Source: an uncultured Mollicutes bacterium (GTDB lineage: Bacteria > Bacillota_I > Bacilli_A > RFN20 > CAG-826). From it: a DNA stretch of 20,397 bases. The stretch lies in contig URQK01000022.1 in assembly GCA_900549975.1 (NCBI GenBank), forward strand, positions 1-20,397. Direction: 5' to 3'. Below the pieces are notes generated by a model. It saw only the letters and a program-made list of their open reading frames with translations. It was not told the origin of the DNA and made no database searches. The translations under genes were made by a program, and so were the position numbers. This document shows positions 6,861-14,200 of this stretch, piece by piece. Every line of letters begins with the position of its first letter. Within the stretch, counting starts at the first letter, position 1.

Positions 6861-7340
6861 ATGATGAAAACATTAATGATGTTAGCCTTAGTGTCTTTTG
6901 CACCATACTATGGAAGTGCAGAGTATAATTTTACAAGTGATAGTGTCTATAAAAAAGACAATATTTTGACAGTGGAAGTCCAAAAAGAAGCAGACAATTC
7001 AGTGTCACTATATTTAAAACAAAATTATATACTAGGATATGAAATATATGATAATCCAGAAACCCCGTATATCGACGGTTTAAAAGTGGACGATAATTTT
7101 GTATCCGATTGGAAAGTACCAAATTTTACATACGATTTAGACCACATTATTACAATTAAAACTGTATATTCTAATGGTGTAGATGGTATGTTAACAGCTG
7201 CTAGAGATGGTGACTTATCTAAAGTATTCTCTAATCCATTAGTTTTGATTTTAATAGGATGCTCTTTAATGGTTTCAGGATCTATAATTGTAGGATCTTT
7301 AATATTATCTAAATCTAAAAAGACTAAAATAAAAGAATAA
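6861..7340 (+). CDS. Unrecognised type I membrane protein
   Basis: 159 residues, family not recognised. The start has AGGAGG at 6849-6854, six bases upstream. A hydrophobic N-terminus (about 1-20, ending YGSA) looks like a signal peptide. Then come about 100 residues rich in beta-branched and aromatic residues (for example LTVEVQKEADNSVSLYLKQN and HIITIKTVYSNG) that could form a small beta-sandwich. A membrane helix (about 126-150) and a short basic tail KSKKTKIKE follow. I infer an outside-facing domain anchored by one C-terminal helix. The low-GC codon use resembles its neighbours. There are no partner genes: the cupin gene precedes it, and more than 300 bp without a gene follow. Function unknown. 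Confidence 0.7.
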   Translation: MMKTLMMLALVSFAPYYGSAEYNFTSDSVYKKDNILTVEVQKEADNSVSLYLKQNYILGYEIYDNPETPYIDGLKVDDNFVSDWKVPNFTYDLDHIITIKTVYSNGVDGMLTAARDGDLSKVFSNPLVLILIGCSLMVSGSIIVGSLILSKSKKTKIKE

Positions 7341-7562
7341 TAGTTTATTGTCAATAAGATTAATGACACTTTAGACAATCAAAATGTTGAAATAAATCTT
7401 AAAAATAGTAGACAATTGTTCAAAAGCTCTTAATTTTGTTGATGAGTACAACACGTATTAAGCAGGCTATATATTAATTACTTATTGCTGAATTAAAAAT
7501 TATGATAAGTTTAGTTATAAATATCTTCGGCAAAAGTTAATTATAAAATTCTATTGGAAATT

Positions 7563-7593
7563 GGTCATAGTATATAAGTTTTTATGACCTTTT
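7563..7593 (+). terminator. Possible terminator in the gap before ezrA
   Basis: GGTCATA (7563-7569) pairs with TATGACC (7583-7589) over a 13-base loop, followed by TTTT. The large loop and short T-run make it weak. It could end transcription from the membrane protein gene about 220 bp upstream. Confidence 0.35.
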
Positions 7594-7642
7594 AAAATTT
7601 TGTAGCAATTTTAGAAAATAAATAATTATTTATTTATTTTTA

Positions 7643-7651
7643 TGTTATACT
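7643..7651 (+). promoter_or_regulatory. Extended -10 promoter of ezrA
   Basis: TGT directly precedes TATACT (7646-7651), an extended -10 box 32 bp before the ezrA start. No clear -35 box lies upstream. GAGAGGTG serves as ribosome site. Confidence 0.45.
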
Positions 7652-7683
7652 AAAATAGTCAATACGATGAGAGGTGTTTTGGT

Positions 7684-9426
7684 ATGATTTTAAGTAAGTT
7701 TAGTGATTGGTGGAACAAAAATATAAATATTATTTTTATTGTTATGATTGTGGCAATTATTGTAATATTTGTGCTTATAACTTTATTTAATTTAGTACTT
7801 AAAAAGCATAGATTAGCAAAAGCAACAAGAGAAATTGAAAAGAAATATGAACATTATCGTACAGTTTTAATAGGTGAAGCTTCTTCATCTTTAAAAAGAA
7901 TTTATGCTATTTCTAGTTGCAACTTACTTTATGTTGACACTTATACTAATTTATTAAAGAAATATGAAGATTTATTGCAAACACAAAATGATCAAGCCAC
8001 AAACGCTTTACAAATGCTTCATGATAGTTTAGACAAAACTAAAGGAAAAGCTAATAAAGAAAGCATTAAAAGAAATCGTGCTATATTGGAAGACTATTGT
8101 AATCAAATTGAAGCATTCGTAAATGAATTAAATGATTTATTACATAATGAAAACGAAGCACAAAAGAAAGCTTTAGCCCAAAAAGAAGATTTAAGAAATA
8201 TTAAAGCTTTATATTTTGAACATGAAGGAGAATTAAAATTAGTAGAAGATTCATTTGATATTTTGTTTAATAATATCGATGAAGCATTTAAACGTTTTGA
8301 TGAAGCAATCGATCGTGCAGATTACGAAAATGTTGATGCAATACTTGAACGCATTGATATGGCTATTAAAGAACTTAAACCAGTAATTGAACAATTACCA
8401 TTATTATGTGTTAAAGTTAGCAATGTTGTTCCAAATAAGATTTCAGTACTGAAATTAAAATATCAAGAAATGATTGAGCAAGGTTATCCTTTAAATCATC
8501 TTCATGTTAATAGCACTATTGAACAATTTGAGGCTTCTTTACAAGATATAACACAACGTTTGAAATCATTCAAACTTAAAAACTGTAATGATGATTTAGA
8601 AAACATTTTGGAATGTATTAATAAATTATTAGAAAAATTCGAAGAAGAAAAAAGCGCTAAAGAAGAATTTTCTTCATCAATTGATGATGTTTATAAATCA
8701 GTGAAAGATTTAGAAAATAAATCAGTAAAAATTTGTAATATTATTCCAGAAGTTCAAAAAGACTATATCATGTCTGATAAATATATTAACGAAATTGATG
8801 TTATTAAATTCAATGTTTCTCGTCTTGATACCATCAAACGTACTTTAGATACTTATATTCATTCAAATACCAAACAACCTTATTCTTTACTCCGTAATAA
8901 ATGTAATGAATTAGCGGACGAAGCAAAAGTAGCTTCCTTAAAATTAAATGAATTCTCTTCATATTTATTATCACTTGAAAGTGATTTTAATAGCGCAAAT
9001 GACATTATCTATAATGGCTATTTTGAACTTAAAAACACTTATAAAATAATTCATGAAACTTATGTAACTGATTATGAAAATCAGCAAAAAGAAGCATTTG
9101 TTAAAGCATTTGCCCTTATTGATGAAATTGATGCACTGTTAAAAATTAAGCCAATTGATATTGCTAATATTAATAATCTAGTTATGAATTTTATTAAATA
9201 TAAAGATGAATTAGTTAAATCTAATGAAGAAAACGCTAATTTTGCATTATTAACTGAAAGCCTAGTTGTGTACGCTAATCGTGAAAGATATCATTTAAGT
9301 GATATCAAAGTGTTATTAAGTCAAGTCGAAACATCATTTTTCGATTTGGAATTTGAAAAAGCTTATTTAGATGCAGGAAACACAACTAAAAAACTTAAAC
9401 ACGCATCAAATATCGAAAAAGAATAG
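7684..9426 (+). CDS. ezrA: Septation ring formation regulator EzrA
   Basis: 580 residues, close to the usual EzrA length of about 560-570. A single N-terminal membrane helix (about 15-39) is followed by a long, highly charged helical region with spectrin-like coiled coils to the C-terminus. Near the end, LTESLVVYANRERYHLSDIKVLLSQVETSFFDLEFEKAYLDA matches the EzrA pattern (AERLIQYxNRYR then a segment where the helix bundle ends). EzrA sits in the membrane at the division site, restrains FtsZ ring assembly and links it to wall synthesis. A cysteine desulfurase gene and thiI follow, the same order as in Bacillus, which supports the call. Overall identity cannot be measured here. Confidence 0.86.
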   Translation: MILSKFSDWWNKNINIIFIVMIVAIIVIFVLITLFNLVLKKHRLAKATREIEKKYEHYRTVLIGEASSSLKRIYAISSCNLLYVDTYTNLLKKYEDLLQTQNDQATNALQMLHDSLDKTKGKANKESIKRNRAILEDYCNQIEAFVNELNDLLHNENEAQKKALAQKEDLRNIKALYFEHEGELKLVEDSFDILFNNIDEAFKRFDEAIDRADYENVDAILERIDMAIKELKPVIEQLPLLCVKVSNVVPNKISVLKLKYQEMIEQGYPLNHLHVNSTIEQFEASLQDITQRLKSFKLKNCNDDLENILECINKLLEKFEEEKSAKEEFSSSIDDVYKSVKDLENKSVKICNIIPEVQKDYIMSDKYINEIDVIKFNVSRLDTIKRTLDTYIHSNTKQPYSLLRNKCNELADEAKVASLKLNEFSSYLLSLESDFNSANDIIYNGYFELKNTYKIIHETYVTDYENQQKEAFVKAFALIDEIDALLKIKPIDIANINNLVMNFIKYKDELVKSNEENANFALLTESLVVYANRERYHLSDIKVLLSQVETSFFDLEFEKAYLDAGNTTKKLKHASNIEKE

Positions 9427-9434
9427 GCTTTAAC

Positions 9435-9453
9435 TCAGTTAAAATTTAACTGA
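9435..9453 (+). repeat. Perfect palindrome between ezrA and the desulfurase gene
   Basis: TCAGTTAAAATTTAACTGA has 9-bp arms around a single central A. It lies 9 bp after the ezrA stop and 32 bp before the TTG start. As RNA it would form about a 6-bp stem with a seven-base loop and only a short T-run follows, so it is a poor terminator. A DNA operator is the alternative. Confidence 0.55.
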
Positions 9454-9485
9454 TTGCATATTCTAAATTAAGTGGAGGTTTTATT

Positions 9486-10622
9486 TTGATTTATTTTGAT
9501 AATGCTGCGACGACAAGCGTCAATAATGAGTTATTAGTATCTTTTAATCAACTTGTAGAAAAATATTATGGTAATCCTTCTAGCAATCATAAAATAGGTT
9601 TAGAAAGTAACCGTCTATTAAACTTAGCGCGTGAACAAGTGTTAAGTCTTTTAGGCTTAGATAAAAACTATGAAATTATCTTTACTTCTGGTGCAACTGA
9701 ATCAAATAACCTGGCTATTAAGGGTGTCGCTTTAGCGTATAAAAACCGTGGGAAACATTTGATAACCACTAATGTCGAGCATCCTTCGGTTCTTAATGCT
9801 TTTAAACAGTTGGAAGAAGAATTCGGCTTTGAATTAACTATTTTGCCTGTTAATAAAAAAGGTATAATTGAACCGGATACATTAAGAAAAGCTATGCGAA
9901 ACGATACAATTTTAGTTTCGATAATGCATGTTAATAATGAAACTGGCGAAATTAATGACATTGAAGCACTAAGCAAGATTGTTCATGAATATCCAAAATG
10001 TTTTTTCCATTCTGATACGACACAATCAATAACAAAAATTGATGTTAATTATAACTTAATCGATATGTTTATTGCTTCTAGTCACAAAATTCATGGCTTA
10101 AAAGGTTCTGGTTTTTTAGCAATAAGAAAAAATATTAAACCGTTACCGCTTTTATCTGGCGGTGGACAAGAATTTAATTTAAGAAGTGGTACTAGTGATA
10201 TGCCAAAAGATGTGACGTTAGCGAAAACCTTACGTCTTGCTTTTGAAAACAAAGATAAAAAATTAAAAAGAGTTCAAGAAATTAACAATTATATTCGAAA
10301 AGAGTTAGAAAATTTTGATGAAGTAGTAATTAATTCATCTTTAGATGCTTCGCCTTTTATATTAAACTTCTCTTTATTACGTCATAAAGCAAGTGTTGTT
10401 GTTGAAGCTTTGTCGCTTAAAGATATTATGGTATCAACAATTTCTGCTTGTTCATCAAAAAAAAGCAACAAGTCTTACGTTTTAGCGGCTATGAATAAGA
10501 ATAGTGTGGAAGCCTCTAATCCAATCCGCTTAAGTTTTGATGAATCTAATACTTTAGAAGAAGCGAAAATATTTATAACTACTTTACATAGCATTTTAGA
10601 AAGTACTAAAGAACAGGAGTAA
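9486..10622 (+). CDS. iscS: Cysteine desulfurase (IscS/NifS family)
   Basis: 378 residues of the PLP-dependent class V aminotransferase fold. It converts cysteine to alanine and holds the sulfur as a persulfide for transfer. The start is TTG at 9486: GTGGAGG lies seven bases upstream and the product then begins MIYFDNAATT, the normal N-terminus of this family. Key residues: H99 stacking on PLP (VEHPS), D177 (HSDTTQ), PLP lysine K201 (SSHKIHG), and catalytic C322 in STISACSSKKSNKS. Its stop is four bases before thiI, and the thiI ribosome site lies inside its last codons. In Bacillus the desulfurase next to thiI (NifZ) donates sulfur to ThiI, and the same role is inferred here rather than Fe-S cluster assembly. 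Confidence 0.93.
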   Translation: MIYFDNAATTSVNNELLVSFNQLVEKYYGNPSSNHKIGLESNRLLNLAREQVLSLLGLDKNYEIIFTSGATESNNLAIKGVALAYKNRGKHLITTNVEHPSVLNAFKQLEEEFGFELTILPVNKKGIIEPDTLRKAMRNDTILVSIMHVNNETGEINDIEALSKIVHEYPKCFFHSDTTQSITKIDVNYNLIDMFIASSHKIHGLKGSGFLAIRKNIKPLPLLSGGGQEFNLRSGTSDMPKDVTLAKTLRLAFENKDKKLKRVQEINNYIRKELENFDEVVINSSLDASPFILNFSLLRHKASVVVEALSLKDIMVSTISACSSKKSNKSYVLAAMNKNSVEASNPIRLSFDESNTLEEAKIFITTLHSILESTKEQE

Positions 10623-10626
10623 CATA

Positions 10627-11826
10627 ATGAATAATATTAACTATGATCATATCATGATAAGATTTGGTGAGTTATCTACCAAAGGGAAAAATAAAAAAGA
10701 TTTTATTAATACATTAGGTGTTAATGTCAAACATGCTTTAAAAGATTTTAAAAATCTTGAATATCAAGTACGTATGGATCATATCTATATCAAATTAAAT
10801 GATACTGACTATGAACCAATTATTGAAAGATTAAAAGATGTATCAGGAATTTATTCTTTTTCGCTTGTCATGAAAGTTGATCGTGACATTGAGAACTTAA
10901 AGAATATGGTTTTAGATTTACTTAAAAAAGAAAATAAAAATACTTTTAAAATTAAGGCAAAACGCGCTGATAAATTATATCCAATCATTAGTGATGACAT
11001 TAATCGTGTTATCGCCGGATATATTTTACAAAATACTAATTATAAAGTAGATATTCATAATCCTGATGTTTTAGTATCTATTACTATTCGTGCGGATGCC
11101 GCTTATATATTTACAAGTGATATTTTAGGTGCTGGTGGCTATCCTTTAGGGGTTGGTGGCAAAGCACTTCATATGATATCTGGTGGTATTGATTCTCCAG
11201 TTGCGGCATATTTAATGATGAAAAGAGGAGTTAAAATTGAATGTATTCACTTTGCTTCTCCACCATATACTAGTGAAGCTGTAATTGATAAATTAAAAGA
11301 TATTTGTAAAGAACTTAATCGTTATCAAGCACGTATTAAAATACATGTTGTGCCATTTACCAAGTTACAAGAAAATATTTATAAATATTCGAATGAATCT
11401 TATGCAATTACCATTATGCGCCGTATGATGTATCGTATCGCGGAACGTTTGGCTAAAAAGTATAAGTGTTTAGCAATTTCTAATGGCGAATCAGTAGGAC
11501 AAGTTGCCTCACAAACACTTGCTTCAATAAATGTTATCAATAATGTTACTAATACTCCAATTATTCGTCCAGTCGCGGTAATGGATAAAATTGAAATTAT
11601 TAAATTGGCAAAGAAAATTAATACTTATGATATATCTATTCGACCTTATGAAGATTGTTGTACAATTTTTGAACCAAAAAATCCTAAAACAATGCCAAAA
11701 TTAGATGAAGTCGAAGCATTTGAGCAAAAATTCGATTTTGAAAGTGATATTAAATACTGTGTAGAAAATGTTGAGACTATCGTTATTGATGAAAAAAATA
11801 GCGATGATGATAAGAATTATTTATAA
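10627..11826 (+). CDS. thiI: tRNA 4-thiouridine synthetase ThiI
   Basis: 399 residues. An N-terminal ferredoxin-like domain with the basic TKGKNK (18-23) is followed by a THUMP domain (about 60-165) that binds tRNA. Then comes the PP-loop ATPase domain with SGGIDSP (185-191). Near the end, EDCCTIFEPKNPKTMP is typical of Gram-positive ThiI. The C-terminal rhodanese domain of the E. coli enzyme is absent, as expected in Bacillota, so sulfur transfer probably uses cysteines in the PP-loop domain. The enzyme adenylates U8 of tRNA and thiolates it with sulfur from the adjacent desulfurase; a thiazole role is possible but not shown here. Ribosome site AGGAG overlaps the end of the preceding gene. 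Confidence 0.94.
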   Translation: MNNINYDHIMIRFGELSTKGKNKKDFINTLGVNVKHALKDFKNLEYQVRMDHIYIKLNDTDYEPIIERLKDVSGIYSFSLVMKVDRDIENLKNMVLDLLKKENKNTFKIKAKRADKLYPIISDDINRVIAGYILQNTNYKVDIHNPDVLVSITIRADAAYIFTSDILGAGGYPLGVGGKALHMISGGIDSPVAAYLMMKRGVKIECIHFASPPYTSEAVIDKLKDICKELNRYQARIKIHVVPFTKLQENIYKYSNESYAITIMRRMMYRIAERLAKKYKCLAISNGESVGQVASQTLASINVINNVTNTPIIRPVAVMDKIEIIKLAKKINTYDISIRPYEDCCTIFEPKNPKTMPKLDEVEAFEQKFDFESDIKYCVENVETIVIDEKNSDDDKNYL

Positions 11827-11871
11827 TTTTTAGAAATACGCAAAAACTAACCTCAATAGGAGGTGAAATTT

Positions 11872-12078
11872 GTGAAAGAAAGTCGACAAAAAAGCACTAC
11901 AAGAAAGAGTTCTACAAAAAAAGCTGCTACTACTAATAAGCAACGTGGAACTAAATATGAATATGGAGAAGATTTAGATGTAAATAACTCACGCGTTAGA
12001 AATTCTAATCATGAATCTAGACGTGGATGTTCATCAAGTAAACGTTCTTCTTCAAGAAAACAATCAAGTAGAAAATAG
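11872..12078 (+). CDS. Small Ser/Arg/Lys-rich basic protein
   Basis: 68 residues from GTG at 11872, chosen because AGGAGGT (11858-11864) lies seven bases upstream; an earlier in-frame GTG at 11863 overlaps that ribosome site. Composition by count: 10 Arg, 10 Lys, 15 Ser, only 6 acidic residues, one Cys and no hydrophobic core, so it is likely disordered. The ends are basic Ser/Thr/Lys/Arg tracts (N-terminal STTRKSSTKK; C-terminal RSSSRKQSSRK) around a short acidic centre, YEYGEDLDVNN. In Bacillus, a small acid-soluble spore protein gene (sspA) occupies this position after thiI, but the sequence here does not show the alpha/beta SASP motifs. Nucleic-acid or polyanion binding is a plausible guess, not a demonstrated function. 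A strong terminator follows. Confidence 0.7.
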   Translation: MKESRQKSTTRKSSTKKAATTNKQRGTKYEYGEDLDVNNSRVRNSNHESRRGCSSSKRSSSRKQSSRK

Positions 12079-12082
12079 ATTT

Positions 12083-12116
12083 AAAATGCCATAGAATTCC
12101 GCTATGGCATTTTTTT
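12083..12116 (+). terminator. Strong intrinsic terminator of the ezrA-thiI unit
   Basis: A perfect 12-bp stem (12083-12094 with 12102-12113) with a seven-base loop runs into a T-tract (12110-12116). It starts 4 bp after the stop of the small basic protein gene. Confidence 0.9.
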
Positions 12117-12151
12117 GGATTAATTTTAGAAACAAGTCAAATAATATTATT

Positions 12152-12616
12152 ATGAAAACATTAACGATTTTTTTATTCATTATCCTAGCGATATTTCTAT
12201 TTGTATTTATGCTTTTATTTATTAATTTAAAGATAAAAGTTATTGTTACATATCGCCTTATTAAAGTGTACTTATTTAATATTAAAGTAGTAGAAATAGA
12301 ATTAGGAAAAATTATTGCTAAAGCAATAGAAAAGCCCCAAGCAAAATTTAAAATAGATATTAAAAAATTAATTCAAAATATCAATTTTGAATATATAAAA
12401 ATATATTTATATAATTACACTATTGGGCCTTTGGATGCCTTATTATTTGGAAGCAATTATATTCTAGCAAATTTAAAAATATATCGACATTTACATATTA
12501 TTTATTTGCAAAATACTACAAATACGGATTATTTATTAGAAGGTAAAATGAATATAAAAATTATTAAGATTTTAAAAAACAAAATTATAAGGAGAGACTT
12601 AAGTTATGGAAAATAA
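12152..12616 (+). CDS. Small membrane-anchored protein, possibly YtfI/DUF2953-like
   Basis: 154 residues from the ATG at 12152. An upstream ATG at 12104 lies inside the terminator stem and is not preferred. One N-terminal membrane helix (about residues 3-27, LTIFLFIILAIFLFVFMLLF) is followed by alternating hydrophobic/basic strands (LKIKVIVTYRLIKVYLFNIKVVEIEL) and a Lys/Ile-rich remainder. This resembles DUF2953 proteins such as Bacillus YtfI, which are encoded next to ytfJ (gerW), exactly the position here. It is shorter than the usual 200-plus residues. No clear Shine-Dalgarno precedes the start, which is odd. The stop overlaps the gerW start by 11 bp, so the two are probably translated together. 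Family call is tentative and rests partly on context. Confidence 0.6.
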   Translation: MKTLTIFLFIILAIFLFVFMLLFINLKIKVIVTYRLIKVYLFNIKVVEIELGKIIAKAIEKPQAKFKIDIKKLIQNINFEYIKIYLYNYTIGPLDALLFGSNYILANLKIYRHLHIIYLQNTTNTDYLLEGKMNIKIIKILKNKIIRRDLSYGK

Positions 12617-13004
12617 TTCTTTTAAAAACGTCATGCTATCAACTTTAACAAGCATAAAAACGATTTTAGATTCTTCGGAAATTGTTGGTACACCATTAAA
12701 GATAAATGATAAAGAAATGATTGTGCCGATATCACGCTTAACATTTGGATTTGGGTTTGGTGGAAGTGAATTAGAAAAAGAAAATAATAGTAATGACTTG
12801 TTATTTGAATATTCAAGTGATTTTCCTCTAGCGGGCGGTAGTCTAGGAGGATTATCTTTAAATCCAGAAGCATTTTTATATATTAATAACGGAAAAGTGG
12901 AAATTATTAAAATGAAAGAGGATAAAACTATTTATGATCGTTTATTTGAAGTATATAAAGATGTATCTAAATATATGATGAAAGATAAAAAGAAAGGAAA
13001 ATAA
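12606..13004 (+). CDS. gerW: GerW family sporulation protein (YtfJ)
   Basis: 132 residues, the usual size for this family. The N-terminal helix NVMLSTLTSIKTILDSSEIVGTP is followed by a conserved strand segment, DKEMIVPISRLTFGFGFGGSE, the GerW/YtfJ hallmark (VIPVSKVSFGFxxGGxE). A Gly-rich FPLAGGSLGGLSLNPEAFL and a final strand/helix section complete it. In Bacillus the protein is made in the forespore and affects germination; homologues also exist in non-spore-formers, so this alone does not prove sporulation. Its AAGGAG lies 11 bases upstream of the ATG, inside the preceding gene. It converges on rplT. Confidence 0.88.
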   Translation: MENNSFKNVMLSTLTSIKTILDSSEIVGTPLKINDKEMIVPISRLTFGFGFGGSELEKENNSNDLLFEYSSDFPLAGGSLGGLSLNPEAFLYINNGKVEIIKMKEDKTIYDRLFEVYKDVSKYMMKDKKKGK

Positions 13005-13031
13005 AAAATGCAACCCAATTGAGTTGCATTT
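13003..13031 (-). terminator. Terminator of the infC-rpmI-rplT operon
   Basis: A perfect 9-bp stem (13006-13014 with 13023-13031) with an eight-base loop. The A-run at 13003-13008 gives a T-tract on the minus strand, so it best ends rplT transcription. Only TTT follows on the plus strand, so it stops gerW transcripts less well. Confidence 0.8.
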
Positions 13032-13045
13032 AATAAGCGAACTAT

Positions 13046-13399
13046 TTAGCTAAAGCTTTTTTTACTAAGTTCAACATACTTAGTGAATGCTTTTGGATCA
13101 TTGATAGCTAATTCAGATAATGATTTACGGTTCATATTGATGTTAGCTAATTTTAATCCGTGCATGAATTTTGAATAAGAAATATCATTCATTCTGCAAG
13201 CAGCGTTAATACGTTTAATCCATAATTTACGATAATCACGTTTAACTTGTTTACGATCTCTAAACGCATAACGTAATGAATGCATTACTTGTTCTTTAGC
13301 AGATTTGAATAAGAGGTGTTTGCTACCGAAATAGCCTTTTGCTCTTTTGAGTACTTTTTTACGTCTTGCTCTTGTGACGACACTATTCTTTACTCTCAT
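13046..13399 (-). CDS. rplT: 50S ribosomal protein L20
   Basis: 117 residues, full length. L20 binds 23S rRNA early and is needed for large-subunit assembly. The sequence is typical: MRVKNSVVTRARRKKVLKRAKGYFG, then KEQVMHSLRYAFRDRKQVKRDYRKLWI with a basic N-terminal extension and the globular C-terminal RNA-binding half (MNDISYSKFMHGLKLANINMNRKSLSELA). In Bacillota L20 also represses its own operon by binding the infC leader; a matching leader is present here. AGGAGG lies eight bases upstream of the ATG. It is the last gene of the operon. Confidence 0.98.
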   Translation of the reverse strand: MRVKNSVVTRARRKKVLKRAKGYFGSKHLLFKSAKEQVMHSLRYAFRDRKQVKRDYRKLWIKRINAACRMNDISYSKFMHGLKLANINMNRKSLSELAINDPKAFTKYVELSKKSFS

Positions 13400-13415
13400 G
13401 ACTATTACCTCCTAA

Positions 13416-13607
13416 TTATTGCATCAAGTATTTAATGCGTTTGTAATCGCTCTTAGATACATATGAAGCCTTTCTTAATTGTCTTTTTTGTTTGTGTGTT
13501 TTGTTGTGTGCTAAGTGTGAAGTATAAGCAGAATTGATTTTTAATTTACCATTACCAACTTTTTTTACACGTTTTGCTAAAGCACGTTTTGTTTTCATTT
13601 TTGGCAT
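13416..13607 (-). CDS. rpmI: 50S ribosomal protein L35
   Basis: 63 residues, full length. MPKMKTKRALAKRVKKVGNGKLK is the characteristic N-terminus, followed by the very basic HNKTHKQKRQLRKASYVSKSD. It lies between infC and rplT (gaps of 12 and 16 bp), the conserved arrangement in bacteria. AGGAGG precedes the start. Confidence 0.98.
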   Translation of the reverse strand: MPKMKTKRALAKRVKKVGNGKLKINSAYTSHLAHNKTHKQKRQLRKASYVSKSDYKRIKYLMQ

Positions 13608-13619
13608 ACTACGTTCCTC

Positions 13620-14180
13620 CTATTTTTTAACTTTTGATGCTAAAACTGCATTTAAGAATTTGCCATCTAATGCTGGCTTTTTCTCCATTACTGCATATTC
13701 ATTTACAAGTTCAAAGAACTTATTTAAAACCTCTTCACCAACTTCAACGTGCGATAATTGACGACCGCGGAAACGTACAGAAACTTTAACTTTATCACCA
13801 TTTTGTAAGAACTTACTTGCTTGGTTAGCTTTAGTTTCTAAGTCGTGCATACCAATTTGTGGAGTTAAGCGAACTTCCTTGATATTGACAACAGCTTGTT
13901 TCTTCTTATTAAGTTTTTGCTTCTTTTGAGCTTCAAAACGATATTTACCATAATTTAAGATTTTGCATACTGGTGGTTGAGCTTGAGGCGCAACACATAG
14001 TAAATCTAAATTTAAGTATCTTGCTTTGTTTAAAGCGTCAAAACGAGACATCGTACCAAATGATTCACCATTTGGGCCAATTACTAAGACTGTAGGGAAG
14101 CGAATTGCTTCATTAACTAAATCATTATTAGTTTTTTCTGGTCTTTGTTGTTGTGGGTTAGTAAAATTTGGGTTGTAAAT
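13620..14180 (-). CDS. infC: Translation initiation factor IF-3, AUU start
   Basis: 186 residues when started at ATT (14180-14178). IF-3 binds the 30S subunit, prevents joining of the 50S and checks start-codon/initiator pairing. Starting at the first ATG (14051) would remove about 43 residues of the N-terminal domain, including the conserved LVNEAIRFPTVLVIGPNGESFGTMS, which remains in frame upstream with no stop. Three ATT codons in a row follow AAAGGAGG; the third is seven bases away, the best spacing. AUU starts are known for infC in E. coli and Geobacillus, where IF-3 discriminates against its own start and so limits itself. The rest is typical: PQAQPPVCKILNYGKYRFE, KEVRLTPQIGMHDLETKANQASKFL and VKVSVRFRGRQLSHVEVG. 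Confidence 0.93.
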   Translation of the reverse strand: MYNPNFTNPQQQRPEKTNNDLVNEAIRFPTVLVIGPNGESFGTMSRFDALNKARYLNLDLLCVAPQAQPPVCKILNYGKYRFEAQKKQKLNKKKQAVVNIKEVRLTPQIGMHDLETKANQASKFLQNGDKVKVSVRFRGRQLSHVEVGEEVLNKFFELVNEYAVMEKKPALDGKFLNAVLASKVKK

Positions 14181-14200
14181 AATAATTCCTCCTTTGAACT

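Larger units (their letters stand above)
7341..7683. other. Gene-free intergenic stretch before ezrA
   Basis: 343 bp, very AT-rich, with no open frame having a plausible start and ribosome site on either strand. The longest ATG frame I followed by eye is about 11 codons (from 7441). It holds a weak hairpin at 7563-7589 and the ezrA promoter near its right end. No tRNA or recognisable RNA gene is visible. Confidence 0.6.

Noticed and set aside
7025..7378. Antisense frames over the unrecognised membrane protein
   Set aside because: The plus frame has a strong ribosome site, signal-like start and membrane helix; the antisense frames have none.
7441..7476. Eleven-codon ATG frame in the gap before ezrA
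   Set aside because: No ribosome site and too short to support.
12631..12873. Antisense frame over gerW
   Set aside because: gerW has the conserved family motif in the plus frame; the antisense product looks random.
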